A stretch of 64,000 nt of DNA from Fennellomyces sp. T-0311 (lineage: Eukaryota; Mucoromycota; Mucoromycetes; Mucorales; Lichtheimiaceae). Shown piece by piece: positions 24,883-39,495 of this stretch. The translations under genes were made by a program, and so were the position numbers. The stretch covers positions 558,001 to 622,000 of the forward strand of contig JALLLT010000020.1 of NCBI GenBank assembly GCA_025266875.1, in the 5' to 3' direction. Each line of letters opens with the position of its first letter. The first letter of the stretch is position 1. The notes under the pieces are model-generated. The model worked only from the letters and a program-made list of their open reading frames with translations. It had not been told where the DNA came from and searched no databases.

Positions 24883-26055
24883 TTAACTGCTCCCGGCGAT
24901 GCCTCCGTCACCCAGACCAACGGCTTTTTCAACGACCTCGCGCAACAGATCAACCAGGGTGCAACAGGATATCAGCAGATGTGCTTCAATCTGATCCGGG
25001 CTCTCGAACAACGCCACTGCAGTCTGATTGATAGCCAGACGGCCCAAGTGGATTAGGTAACCCATCCGATGACTATCAAATTCAGCCAGCAACTTCCAGT
25101 TTCGGCGTCGACGCTGTCCATCGGCAGGTGGTTCTTCAACTGGCGCGACTTCACATGTCATGTCGTGTGATAGCAAACTCGGTCTTCTCCAACGTAGCCA
25201 GAAGCCGTCAAACGTTGTTTCATAGACAAACATCAAATGTGATTTAGATTTGTTCACCATTTCCTGCTCTTGGCCACCGACTTCAATGATGACATCCTTC
25301 TGGAATGCGCGTCGTCGAGTCTCGGCCACCTTGTCATCGTCCTCTCCGCGGTATAGAATATTCTGAAAGCCCCACGAGTACGAGTGTGGCTGGTCTTTGC
25401 GATACGCCAGTGTTTTGCTTCCATACATGTAAATGTCATGCATATGCGGCTTTCCGAGCGCATGTTTGCGTATTTCATAAATCAGCATATTTTCAGTCCC
25501 TTTCTTCTTTTTCTTCTTGCTGCTCTTTGTGCTGTCAAGGGAGTTCAGGATCAGTTGTTGCATGTTACTGTCGCGACTGCTGGTACTTGTGCTCGGACTG
25601 AGGTTGGTGAGACTTGGTGTATAAGTGCGTCGCAGGGACATGTAGGACAACGGGGAGGCCAATTCGTCGTTCACAGTCGCCTCAGTTGTGGCGCTAGGAG
25701 CTTGGCTTAGAACGGATGCCGTAACGAATGAATCACTGTGGCTTTGACTGCTTCTACTACTACTGCCACTTGTGCTTATACTCGTGGAGCTGTCATTTTT
25801 GTGTACGACACCACCATCCACTTTGGGTATGGTTTCATCAGATTCGTTCTCTTGTACTGGGCTGACAGGACGCTTATTATGGCCAACGGCGAGCTGTACA
25901 ACTGTTTCTATGGCCGCACTAGGCTGTTTAGTTTGTTCATCTTTCTCGTGTGGTCGATCGTAGACGATGTCTAGTTCATCATAGGCATTGGGCTTGTCGT
26001 AAATGGGGGAATCGATTGTGTCAGGCTTTTGATAATGCTCATTGATATCGTTCAT
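24883..26055 (-). CDS. Uncharacterised protein, probable tubby/LURP-like beta-barrel
   Basis: Single-exon gene of 390 aa; I do not recognise a named family. Residues 1-175 are disordered, rich in Ser, Thr and acids. Residues 180-390 look like one folded domain: NMLIYEIRKHALGKPHMHD, IYMYGSKTLAYRKDQPHSYS, WGFQNILYRGEDDD, FVYETTFDGFWLRWRRPSLL, WKLLAEFDSHRMGYLIHLGR and a hydrophobic end HLLISCCTLVDLLREVVEK. The alternation of short strands with a final hydrophobic helix resembles the tubby/scramblase/LURP-one barrel fold, in which that helix plugs the barrel; this is inference from pattern. A KKKKKK patch precedes the domain. The frame is open upstream to 26148 without ATG, so 26055 is taken as start. 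It is divergent from the WD40 gene, with starts 289 bp apart. Confidence 0.75.
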   Translation of the reverse strand: MNDINEHYQKPDTIDSPIYDKPNAYDELDIVYDRPHEKDEQTKQPSAAIETVVQLAVGHNKRPVSPVQENESDETIPKVDGGVVHKNDSSTSISTSGSSSRSSQSHSDSFVTASVLSQAPSATTEATVNDELASPLSYMSLRRTYTPSLTNLSPSTSTSSRDSNMQQLILNSLDSTKSSKKKKKKGTENMLIYEIRKHALGKPHMHDIYMYGSKTLAYRKDQPHSYSWGFQNILYRGEDDDKVAETRRRAFQKDVIIEVGGQEQEMVNKSKSHLMFVYETTFDGFWLRWRRPSLLSHDMTCEVAPVEEPPADGQRRRRNWKLLAEFDSHRMGYLIHLGRLAINQTAVALFESPDQIEAHLLISCCTLVDLLREVVEKAVGLGDGGIAGSS

Positions 26056-26344
26056 GTCGAGCACAATGGGTGGTACGCAAAAATAAAAGTATGCAACAAG
26101 TTGCCTGGGAGACTGCGCCCGTGGTTTTCCTTTGGTGGTACAATCCACGTGATCCGCATCACTTTTGCCATGACAACCGCGTTTCCTTGTCGAAAGGCAG
26201 TTTTCCCGGAATGATGTAGGGTTTCACGCCGACTATTTTTCCATTCTGAGTCGCCAGAGAGTGAGACCCCACGACGGTCTTTTTTTTTAGAACAAAAAAA
26301 ATTCCAATCAACCATGAAAGGTTCTCTTTTCGCATAAACGCATA

Positions 26345-27909
26345 ATGACTATTGTGGAGTCCGCTGATATCACAAAGTAAGCTCGAAACAGCCATAAACT
26401 TGTTCTAATGGATTTGGAACAGCAACCCCACGACCAGTTTCGTCAAGGTGGAGCCTCGCATTCACGAGCAAAAGGTCTCCATCCATCACTGGTATGAAAG
26501 CAAACACCATCGAAAAAAACCAGAATAGATCCTCACGGAAAAAAAAGGCAATTGCGGGATCTCATCATGCAACCCGACGATCCCCAGTTCAAGCACGAGT
26601 TGATCGTTCCAGTTGATCAGGATATATATAGAGTAAGTCGAATACAGCCTTTGCAGCGGCAGAAAGCAGCTGTACTGACACCGCCGACACAGTACGATTA
26701 CCAGACGGGTCGTCAGCGGTACTTTATGAAAGGACTAGGATACCATGCCACCTGCATGGCTACAGGGTAATGGCGTGGAATATACCAAAGACGATTTAGT
26801 GATCTCACAACAGATACGATCGCTAGCTTCGGATACTGGGCTGCCGGTGGTCAGCGTGGCGATTTGACGGTGAAGGATCTCAATTCCGATTACGAAGTGT
26901 AATTATCACGCGGTAACTCCAGACTTTTCTTGCTTGCCGAGCTCTTACGCAACATTACACGTCATAGGAGCATCACTACATCGCCAAATAGTACAATCAA
27001 CAATGGCTTATGTTTTGCGCGAGTGAACAACGAGACACGGCTAATTGTTTCGAACAATGACGCAACGATCCGAATATTCTCGATCCCGGGCTTGCAACTG
27101 CTGCAGACGATTCCGTTCAATGTAGCTGTCAACCACAGTATGTTATTTGTTTGTAGGAGGTAAAATAGCAGAGAAAAAGGGAACTCAATTGTTTGCAGCT
27201 TCCGTGAGCCCCGACGGCCGTAAAATGATAGTTGTGGGCGATGACAAAAAAGTCCATTTGTTTGCTGTTACCCCAGGGGGCCGCTATGACGTCGTTGCAA
27301 GCATGTGCGCATCCAAGGACGCCAATTTCTCGGTATCCTGGACTAGTAATTCAGACAAGTATGCTGTGGCCAGCCAAGACGGCACGGTTCATGTCTGGGA
27401 CATTCGACATAGGGATCCGATATACTGTTTCGGAGGTGTTGGCACCGTAAGTGCTTGTGATGTGCCGCTATTCCAATTGCACTCACAGTTATTATGTAGT
27501 CATCCATCACAAAGGGGGCTATAAGATGTGTGAAGTTCACACAGTCTAGAGCCGTGGATCTTCTGGCGTATAGCGAAGTATGTTATGTTTAGTACAAGAT
27601 CGTAGCGCATTTTTTTACTAACATTTGCCGCTCAGCATGTTTCACACGTCCATATCGTGGATGCCCGAACATTCGACACCCAGCAAACGATACGTGTTGG
27701 CCCGGCAGGGCAAGATACGCCTATCACTGGTCTCGAATTTTCGCGAGATAGCCAAAAAATGTTTGTAGGTTAGTTGAGCGACATTTGACATCTTTATCTT
27801 CCAAGATTGCTTAAATTGTCGGTCATTTATAGGCGTAGATAACGCAATCCTCGAGTACGATATTGATACCGGGAGTCGGCGACGCTTTCCGCAAGGTGCA
27901 TTGTTGTAA
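26345..27909 (+). CDS. WD40-repeat protein with DUF2415 motif
   Basis: Fungal beta-propeller protein of unknown function. Ten exons join in phase: 26345-26376, 26423-26491, 26548-26632, 26693-26766, 26827-26898, 26968-27137, 27199-27446, 27500-27577, 27636-27768 and 27833-27909, giving 345 aa. The family signatures are clear: VSIHHWQLRDLI near the N-terminus, YWAAGGQRGDLTV, STINNGLCFARV, RLIVSNNDATIRIFSIPG, VNHTSVSPDGRKMIVVGDD, KYAVASQDGTVHVWDIR, then the DUF2415 segment AVDLLAYSEHVSHVHIVDAR. The protein ends soon after the sixth blade. The start is a 32-nt first exon; another ATG at 26408 is out of frame. The exon 5/6 join at 26898/26968 is the least certain. It may act as a scaffold. Confidence 0.88.
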
Positions 27910-28052
27910 AACGGTTTCCCAATAACCATGTATCATCACTCTATTGTAAATTATATTTTTGCATCTGCTCTTTTGTACATTCCAGATAGGAGAATATATA
28001 TATATAACTACATACATAAATTATTACTTTATACGTTTAGCAGACGGCAGCA

Positions 28053-29453
28053 TCAAATGACTCTGATGCTCGCTATCTTTTTCATTCGATCGCGCTCCCA
28101 CTCAGTCAGCAAGAAGTGATCAGATGTCTGCCAGTGAACGCGGCCAGCGTGATCTAGAATCGCTCCTCCCAACACAAGCAATTGGTATTGGCTATTCCGT
28201 TCAATTGCCTTGGCGTCGACACGGTATGATTGCAATGACGATACGGCAGCTGGCAGCCTATATGGATTTGTTTCTCCGGTGTCGTTTAATTTACCACGCT
28301 GAGCTCTTCTTCCTGGATCAAAAACAACCAGATTACGTTTGCCGTCGCGCAATAACTCGATTCCAACCACGGTGCGGCTGTGACCGGCGTGCTGCAAATA
28401 GAGAGGGGGCTTGTTGGTATTGTAAACAGTTTTGCCATTCCGCATAGAAGCCTTCATCATGCGATCAAACGCAGTATCCGCCGTTTTACTACTAGGGACC
28501 TCCACCACAGCATCCTCGAAATAGGTCTGTATGCAGTCAAACAAACAATCGGTCAGCTGTTGCTGTGATGCGTCTTTGGGTAAGTCAAAGTCGAGGATGG
28601 TACATCGGACGCCCAAATAGACAAGCATGGCATAGACTTCAGTAGTACCGATCCATTTGCGAGTGTTGAATACGCGACCCTTCAGCTGTGAGGCACCCAC
28701 TGGATCAAACCCTGCCACAAAAATTAGCTTTTTTTCGCAAGTTTAGTTGCACAGACTCAAACCTTCTTGCCAAGCCCGCTCGAGAAGTCGTTGCAGACCA
28801 GAGATATCTATGACGTGCTTGATAATCTTGTCATCCATCTCCATGGTCTTCTCGAGAAATGACATGAGCATCTGGCAGTTGCGGTATCCGCAGCTCCACC
28901 CTTTGTCCCAGAAATCGCTGATGATGAGATCAGTTCGAGCGCTTCCGAGATACACGGTGGACTCGCGTTTCTGATTGCTCTTCCGAAACTCAGTTGCTAA
29001 TTGTAGTAATATATCCGCCACACGATCGTTCCTTGGTAACGCACGTTTCCATATTTCCAAGTTTTGATTCACATTTGTACGAGCGTAGTCATCAATGTCA
29101 AAGATAGTCTTTCCGCCTATGGTCTTGGCAGGAGGCTTAGCGATCTCTGCACTACCCGTTCTTTGTCTCTATGAGAATATGTGTTAGATATGCAACCTGA
29201 CTGCCTGTTAACCAACAGTAGGTCCACCTTTAGCGTGCCTGGGCTATTCCGAGGCTGCTGTTCCTGTTGAATTCTCAGTAAAAGCTCTTCATTTTCAAGC
29301 TGCTCAGCCAAATGCTCGTCCATGTGCGCTTCGAGCAGCTCGATCGGTACTATGTCAATTTATAAACATAATGGCCATTTTGATTGACTGCCATGCAGTA
29401 CCCAGTTGCTGGCAATGCTCATGCGTGCATTTGAACATGGAATTGTCAATCAT
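28053..29453 (-). CDS. ZUP1/ZUFSP-like deubiquitinase (peptidase C78)
   Basis: Cysteine protease of the C78 family; metazoan ZUP1 and fission yeast Mug105 cleave K63-linked ubiquitin chains. Four exons join in phase: 29453-29402, 29349-29228, 29168-28763 and 28711-28053, giving 412 aa. The N-terminus holds one C2H2 finger: FKCTHEHCQQL followed by LEAHMDEH. A Gln/Glu-rich helix follows. The catalytic domain has GWSCGYRNCQMLMSFL with the nucleophile Cys, RKWIGTTEVYAMLVYLG, the His in PLYLQHAGHSRTVVGIE, and Asp in VVFDPGRR. All three catalytic residues are present, so the enzyme should be active. Compared with vertebrate ZUP1, which has several fingers, it is minimal. UFM1 proteases share the family, but the WSCGYRN context fits ZUP1 better. 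Confidence 0.9.
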
Positions 29454-29671
29454 GCGATCGATCCTAAAAGTTGGGTCCTAGCTCTACCCAGCACCTCGGA
29501 TTCCCATGTGGTGTCCGCTGGGAAATCTCCGACTGCACGCGGGCGAGCTGGGTTGATTCCGCTACATGAGTCCTCTTCTCGGGATTACAATGTATGGCTC
29601 CAGAGCGGGGAGCAGCTGTTCAGTTTAATAGTGTTCTCCATATATACAGACGTTGCAATTCATATGACTAT

Positions 29672-30174
29672 TTAGCAGCACATTGTGCATGTCTCTGCAC
29701 AGCTCTGCGCAGCGCAACAGCAACACAGTCCGGCCAAGCTACATGCGCATTAAGACGTCCATTGTTTTCGCGCAGTTGTGAGTGGCGTATTTACAACGGA
29801 AATATGTGAAATTTAAGTCTTACCAAGCTAAACAACTCGAGCATGCTCCACCGCTATCCTGTGGTTGCGCACCATAACCGTTGCCATACATCATTGGCTG
29901 TTGGGGTGGGTAATATCCTCCTCCTCCTTATAAAGAAAGACATTCAAAAAAAAGTTATGTGATCATCTATTAGCCTAAAGTGTTCGTAGACGGTATGTTC
30001 TTCATTACCTTGATATCCTGCTCCTCCGTAGTAATTGTTGTTTTGAGGCTGTGGCGGGGGATGCGTAAATCGCCCGCCATTGTTTCCACCGTAATAGCCA
30101 TTACCGCCGCCACCGTTGTAGCCTTGGTTATAACCATAGCTTTGATTGTTATAGTAGTCTTTGCTTGATCTCAT
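29672..30174 (-). CDS. CYSTM-type small cysteine-rich membrane protein
   Basis: Small tail-anchored protein with a cysteine-rich transmembrane module. Three exons join in phase: 30174-30009, 29926-29824 and 29738-29672, giving 111 aa. Residues 1-85 are repetitive Gly/Tyr/Asn/Gln (NQGYNGGGGNGYYGG and similar), then CSSCLACLAGLCCCCAAQSC and a tail ending TCTMCC. CYSTM proteins sit in the plasma membrane of fungi and plants and are linked to stress tolerance; the Cys cluster is usually palmitoylated or metal-binding. The short last exon, separated by an 85-nt intron, supplies half of the cysteine module. The gene is divergent from the velvet gene, with starts 339 bp apart. Confidence 0.87.
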
Positions 30175-30513
30175 TACGAAGCCCCGTGAAAACGATAAAA
30201 AGAAGCATTTTGTATAGCAAGGGCCTTGTTCTCTAATTTATATTCCATTTGTTTCGGCTACGAATGCTACCAAACCCCTCAGCTTGCTCATTTTTTTGGT
30301 GCAACGAGTACGCACTTTATCGGGAAAATGAAGATTTGGCCCTTCGCCCAGCGGCTGTCAACCAAAATGGTTTCCGCGCTGTTGATGCTGCGTCGCTGCT
30401 ATTATTTCGTAGGACAACAGCCCGCCCCATTTGATTTTTTCTCTCTCTTTCTTCTTCTCCTTTTTCTCGCGCACCGGAACGTTTGTCGCTATTTATATGT
30501 TCGACACTTTATC

Positions 30514-31998
30514 ATGTCGCAAACACCACCTGAAGGCACGCTTCCTCTGACCACTCCTCCAGCAAAGCGTTCCTCAGTTACAGTTGACCAGCAGTATGCA
30601 TACCAGTACCATTATTTTTCAACCGAATACCAGAGTGCCACGGTTCACAACACCTTAGATACAGCTGTTTATTCCACACCAGAACAGCAAGAGCAAGTGG
30701 TCTACCCATACAATTTTCTTGGAAGTACTTTTGAAAACACTTTTGTACCAAACACTACCCCCGTGGAGAACTCCCCCACACTAGCCGGCTCATATACCAC
30801 TGGAGAACCCTTGTCGATAGCACCACCAGAATCATCTGCAATAACTGGTGATAGCAGGCTTTCCTACGGAGGGTACAGGTCAACCAGTATGAAAGCGAAA
30901 AGGCGAGACAAGGTACGCGTCATGATGGGTGACGTTCCCCGAACCATGCCTACTCTATTCCCTGAAGCAGATACGGTTGATATCACTGGAAAGTAACGTA
31001 TTCTTCGTCCCCACACATTGCTTATGACAAGTACAACCGTTTCTCACTGTTTGGGTAGATCGTTTAATCTCACTGTAGTCGAACAACCACATAACTGCCG
31101 CGCATCAGGGTTCAGCAATACTGATAGACGACCGATCAACCCAACACCCATTGTACGTCTCTTGGTCACTGATCAGCATGGACAGATAGATCAAGAGTAA
31201 GTTATGGACTTTCCATTCCAGATTCATCGCCACCCGGTCGAGTTATACTAAAATGTACATGGAAGTAAATAATCTGCTATCAAAAACAAACAGGTCATTT
31301 CAAAACCCCTTCTTCGTTCTGCATGTCTCCTTGTCATCGGTTGACAAAACACAGAAGTATGATTGCGTCTCTCCCCCTTCGCGTACGAGCAACACAAGCA
31401 CCGCAGAATATCCGCCTTCATCCTCTTCTGCAATAGGGGTGATCATGGAGCTCTCAGAACCTACGGTTATTGCACAGCCTTCTTCTTCTGGATCAAACAT
31501 CCAAATGCCAACGACGGCACACACTCCACCCGAAAATACGGAACGTGTCCTTTTAGGTCCTCTCGTTTGCTCCGGATCAGCGTACCGAGGGCTGGATCAA
31601 CAACGCGGTATATACTTTTCGTTCCCTGATCTTTCGATTCGTTTATCCGGCTCTTACAGACTCCATTTCAATCTAATGCTTCTTGGAAGGTTTGCCGAAA
31701 CACACATGCAATTAATATCGATCTTACTAAGCTACGTTTATATTGGAGTAGAAGTGAAACTGTAATTGCGGATGTGTATTCAGATCCCTTCACAGTTTAT
31801 ACCGCAAAAACATTCCCGGGAATGGAAGGTTCGTTATCGTCATGAATGCGTTATCCTGTGGAAAAAAAAACAAACAACCGTTCTGATGCACATTGCTTTT
31901 CTATAGAAACCAGTGAGTTAGCTGTCTACTTGAGCAAGCAGGGTCTCAAGCTTCCGTTACGGAACAAGGTGCGGCAGAAACGAAAAAAGTTTGCTTGA
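30514..31998 (+). CDS. Velvet-domain regulator (VelB-like)
   Basis: Nuclear regulator of development and secondary metabolism. Five exons join in phase: 30514-30992, 31059-31196, 31294-31689, 31752-31828 and 31907-31998, giving 393 aa. Residues 1-159 are Pro/Thr/Gln-rich and disordered. The velvet domain starts with LTVVEQPHNCRASGFSNTD and RRPINPTPIVRLLV, continues with SFQNPFFVLHVSL, is interrupted by about 55 Ser/Thr/Pro residues, then resumes RVLLGPLVCSG, GIYFSFPDLSIRL, GSYRLHFNLMLLG and DVYSDPFTVYTAKTFPGM. It ends with LAVYLSKQGLKLPLRNKVR and a basic tail usable as nuclear signal. An insertion inside the domain is characteristic of VelB rather than VosA or VeA. Velvet proteins bind DNA as dimers with one another. 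Confidence 0.92.
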
Positions 31999-34900
31999 CC
32001 AAGAGCACCAATAAACGTCCCTTGCCACCGATATTTCCCCAAAAAGCGATTTTCCGCGCACTTGAAAATGAAAACAAAGAGGTGCAACGTGATGAGTTCC
32101 CTCCTGGATATCGGAATGTTACTGTTTCTTGTAGAGTAATAAGCAAAAGTTCCAGCATTCTGGTAGACTACCTTTAAATAGACTGAACATTTAAACTTGA
32201 TCCAAAAGCAAGTTTTTTTTGTTTACTTATTCAAGGGCCGAGTACGAAATGATCCCAGGAAGATTCAGAACGCTTTCCCATAATTTATATCTGCGGCGAC
32301 CATAATCAATAGTCGGCTTCACCGCGTTTTGAACTGAGTATCTATCATTACCCAATAACAAGTGAATATCCTTAGACTATTTTCCCCAGGCGAGACGGAA
32401 GCAATCTTCTAGCTTAGTGCTCTCATCACCATAAAAGTGGAAGTTTGGCTGTTTCACCAGGCTCTTCCCAGTGCGCTCCGGCAAAACAAACCTGCTGTGC
32501 TAGCTACACAGCATCTTATATTTTCCTTCCGCCAAGAGCTGCTCCCACAAACTTAGCTTCCTGCCTTGAAGGCTGTCCTGGAACATGGACCAATACAGTC
32601 TAAACATAGCAATCATGTATTCGTAAATTAAAGTTAATATCTAAGGCATACTTATAAATAGGACCATCCACAAGTAGGGATCGCGATAGTAAAAAAGAGA
32701 AAAAGGAATGGGTGGCGCAAGTGTGGTTTCTAAAAGAAGGTCCGGCCTCGAATAACGTTTAACCTAGGAGACACGAGCGGCGCTTAGCGGCGATGCCGAT
32801 CAAGTTCAACACAGAATCGCGGGCATCAGTGATTGATATTATCATGGAATAGCTATACATGTTCACACGACCGTAAGCTTTCAGGGGGTTACCGGCTATT
32901 CTTTCCTAGTCTTATGCTGACGTAAATGCCTTCTCACTAAAACATATTCCACCCTTACCAATGAATGTGTTCTTCATCTAATTAATTCAAAACCGGAGTA
33001 TTTACATGACTACCCCAAGAGAAAAAAAAAAGACGGTCCGAACCGGCGAAACTGGCCCGTGAATATCGGGAATCAAAGATAAGGTAAACCTTTCTTCACA
33101 GGCTTTTCCGTACGATGAACGTGAATATCAAATATGTTATCATCATCCTTTGTGTATACTTACCCTGATATCAATGCTTGCCTTCTTCTAAAACAAATTT
33201 TTAAGTATAGAATGTTCTAGAGCAATACTAAATACTGATGATTGGAACATTGGAACGAAATTTTGAATCGATCGTAGAAAATTTATGTATATGTGTTTGT
33301 TGGATTACCTATGTTAGCGTAATATTGTAGCAATGGAATGCACTTGTGTTAGCACTGAACGGCCCAAAAGTTCGGGAAATGCCTCGAGAAGAAAAGTACA
33401 AACAGCAACTGAGTTTTAGCTGAATAATTTTTGATGTAAATACATAGCGCTTAGTTTTACTTGGCTTATGAATGATAGAAAAACAAGTCCTGATCCGCCA
33501 AGTACATCTTCTGGTTGAAGTTTGGAACGTTTCCATGACAATAGTTACATTCTACATACACCGGTTAATATTTGTATACGAAAATAGGTTTGCATAAATG
33601 TTCTATGGGTGATGTAATGATATGGCAAACAACACCGGTGATTTTGCAAGAGAAAGGAAGTCAAGAAAGTAATCCGGGATACCTGATGGAGTAATCATCC
33701 ATGGTCTCGTAGCGGCTATTCGATTGTGCATGTTTGGGATGCATCGATATGGCATGTTTCGTTTCATGTATGCAGACACGGTGTGGTAATTTAAAAAAGT
33801 AAAGAATAGTTTAATGGCATGGCAGAGTATGAATGGGAAAGGACATCGACTAATGCCTATATCGAGTTAATTCCATCCAGGTACGAACTAGCAAAGTGTT
33901 AAATATAGCTGCTAGTCCAGTCAGGATGCATACTTCATTGTGCTGTGCTTACACGCGTTGGATTTCGTATAACCACATTCCATCATGATCATGTCAGTTG
34001 AATATCTGATAGAGCTGATACAAACTGAAGCTGTTATGTCTCAGAAACTTAGTACCGTGGTAGCTCATGAAATTCGGGTGCAAACATCTTCGGAGTATGG
34101 CTAAACTTATTTATAAAGTACTGTAAATGGAATTGAGAATGTTCCATGACCAGAAAGGAAACCAAGATGATCGTGTGTAGCCGATTGGCGTATCGGTTAA
34201 CAATGTTTTTATGTCACGCGTCAATCACCACTAGATTACAATGGAACAGTATGTGGATGGGAAGAAATACATGCTGTGGTATGATTTGGATTTTAGCTAG
34301 CTTATGTAAAGAAAATATCGTTTTATTGGTAAGACAAAAAGTCCCGATTGGATACCCAAAAGAACCTTTGTTAAAGGTTACTTTTAATATGGTAAGGTTC
34401 AGCTAATTATTCCAGCCAAATGAGAGGACAATTGGTGCTTTTTAACGTCTCTAACGTTTCAGAACCGATATCCGCCGACATACTCTGCCCAATTGATGCT
34501 ATATACTGATCAAGTATGTGCCTTTATTGTCAACTGAAAGATTCTATTTCGATAATATTGGGAATATGTCGACGCATTTAGTTTACCGTGATATACCTTT
34601 TGTATATATGGAAGACTGCAAAAGATCTTAGAAAAGTGTGCAAATTTGGTAAGAAGTAATATGAATTTTTCAGTGATAGATACAATACTGACTTTTAATA
34701 TCAATAAGGCTAACTTGCCTCTCTTGGTAGATTCCGAGATCCAAGTGGATTAGGTTCAATCGAGAGTCTGAGGTCTGGTGCTTCAATAGACAATTCAGAA
34801 TCAGAGACAACCCAGAACAGGTGCTTGTCCGATTATCCATACTGGGTATGTGCGATCAATGGTTGGTACTGACTTTTCTAAGGTCATGTGGCTAGTGTTT

Positions 34901-36324
34901 GAGGGATTATCGATATAGGCTGGTACATACTTCTAATTTAATTGGTCTCCGTGCGTGGTACACGCGCTTTTTTTTGAGCCAAACTACTTTCTATTGATAG
35001 ATGCAGTCCTTCGAATATCTCGATTGACACTATCGAAGCATCTCAATCATGTGATTACTTAATGATAAAAATATGTTGCATCCGTTGCATGATCTATCCG
35101 TAACTCGATGTATACCTAAGGAGATCTCTTATTGAGTATGTATTATACGGTCATCAAATAGTTCTGTTATCTAATTGGGTTTAGACTGAGCACTGATCGT
35201 ATGACTATCAAAACTAGGTAAGGCTTTCCGATCTATCCAACGTTACAAAGGTCAGGGCTAGAATATTGTCAACTGATGCAACATAACCAACGGAAGGCGC
35301 TGATGACATACTAGAACATCAATGCCAAACTTCACTTTAATGAGGATCCAAACGTATAGTTTCTTCACACGATATCTCGCACCTGCTATTACGCTTTGAA
35401 GTCATGCATCTACCGTAATCAAAGTGCTCGGATAGAGCATGGTATACATTACACACCGGTAAGTTGGCGTGTATTAACTGATACTAGGACGAACTTTGTT
35501 GTACTGCGGGGTGGAGGCAACATAATATTTATACATGGTGCGCGGACTTATCTCTGTGACACTTACGAGAGCTATTTGCTTTACCACTGTAGTTGTATAG
35601 ATGGAATATGCGCCTCGGTTGCCATCATGTATGTATAGCGCTTGAAAAATTTATCTGGTTACAAAACGGTATGGGTTGCATAGTTACAGTGATGGCCATA
35701 GTAATAGTATCAACCACATATTAGCTGTTACGTCTTCACCTTAATTAGCATGGGATCATTACATTCACGGCGCTATATCTATTGTGCTTAGTAGCAACAT
35801 CATAAATTCATTTGTATATATACTATGAACCCTCGGTTTTTCTTTCCCGTTTTCAACACCCTTGCGTTTTTCCTCAGTTTGAGCATACTGTAACCTCAAC
35901 TTTAATATCTACTTTACCACGGCTTTTTCCCAGGCTTTCGGCGTTCCACATGTCGTAGAAAAAAACGTGGGTTGACAGTAGTTATGAATACGTAATCACT
36001 TGTTAATAAATGATATGTTTTCCATAAAAAATGTTGTTCAGATAATATAGAGGATACTTATTACAATATATATGAAAAGGTTTTGTTTCTCTGCTCCTGT
36101 ACTACTACTATGTGACGAATGCACTTTTTCTACTTTGTATAAGCAAGGGTATATCAACTCAGATATCATTTAGAGTTCAAGCAGCCACCTTCCATTAAAA
36201 AATTTTACTTAATGATTGCAAGAACTTACATAATGTATTTATCGGTGTGATGTGCATGCAAGATCATTAATGCAGATTATAGCAAGTCCTACTAATCTGC
36301 GCAATGGGGAATTAATTACTTTTT
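31999..36324. other. AT-rich gene-poor region
   Basis: About 4.3 kb without a supported gene. ORFs are short and AT-rich (for example 34146-34406 and 35396-35638). No transposase, reverse transcriptase, terminal repeat or RNA gene was recognised. It resembles the 0.66-5.86 kb region in composition. Confidence 0.5.
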
Positions 36325-36740
36325 ATGGCGCAATCCGCTTTAGCACAAGACTTTTCGGATGCGTTTGATGCGATCCTTGGACTATATACCCGACAAGACG
36401 TACTCCCTTGACCACGTAATGGAATGTCTACCCAGCTAAACCCACTGGCCTGATTCGGGAAAAATGGAAGAAAGCATGGCCGGCACGAATTCTCACTTTA
36501 CCCAAGATCGACTGGTGGAGATATCCAGGTGGAGTTGACGAGCAAGATGAACGGGCTCTTGAGGAAGCGCTACAAGCGAGTATGAATCGCACCACATATC
36601 AACACGCACAATACATATGCGTCTTTTGAACCTCCCGCAAATACATTTTCCATCTGCTTCAAGGCACCTCGCTTTTTTGTTCAAACCATCTACCCTTTTT
36701 CTCCGCTTGGTTTTTTTCAGACATGGCAACTACCCATTAA
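36325..36740 (+). CDS. Possible small spliced gene with UIM-like helix
   Basis: A tentative three-exon gene in an otherwise empty region: 36325-36399, 36471-36579 and 36721-36740, in phase, 67 aa. Exon 1 reads MAQSALAQDFSDAFDAIL. Exon 2 has WPARILTLPKIDWWRYPGG and then DEQDERALEEALQANM, an acidic start followed by A-L-x-x-A-L-x-A that resembles a ubiquitin-interacting motif. The second intron has an excellent acceptor (TTGGTTTTTTTCAG at 36707-36720) and donor GTATGA. The first join is less certain; the exon 2 frame is open back to 36420, giving an alternative longer exon. It could instead be the remnant of a larger gene. No homologue recognised. Confidence 0.35.
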
Positions 36741-39257
<2,517 letters not shown>

Positions 39258-39495
39258 GCGCGAGCTTTTTTTTTAATAATAAAAAAAAATAAGCGGCATG
39301 TTGTTTGGCCAAGACAGGTGCCAATCAATGTTTGTTCCCATATTCCATGATCTCGTTCTTTCTTTGTGTAACTGGGTTCAGGTACGACGGTGCGTTTATG
39401 CAAATAATACATTTATGAATGTAAGAAAAAAAAAGGTAATCCAGCTGTATGATGACTAATGAGTATATACACGAATATTCGCAGTCTTAGATTAA

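Noticed and set aside
25305..25974. Plus-strand ORFs of 78-108 codons
   Set aside because: Antisense to the tubby-like gene, which has the longer frame and protein-like composition.
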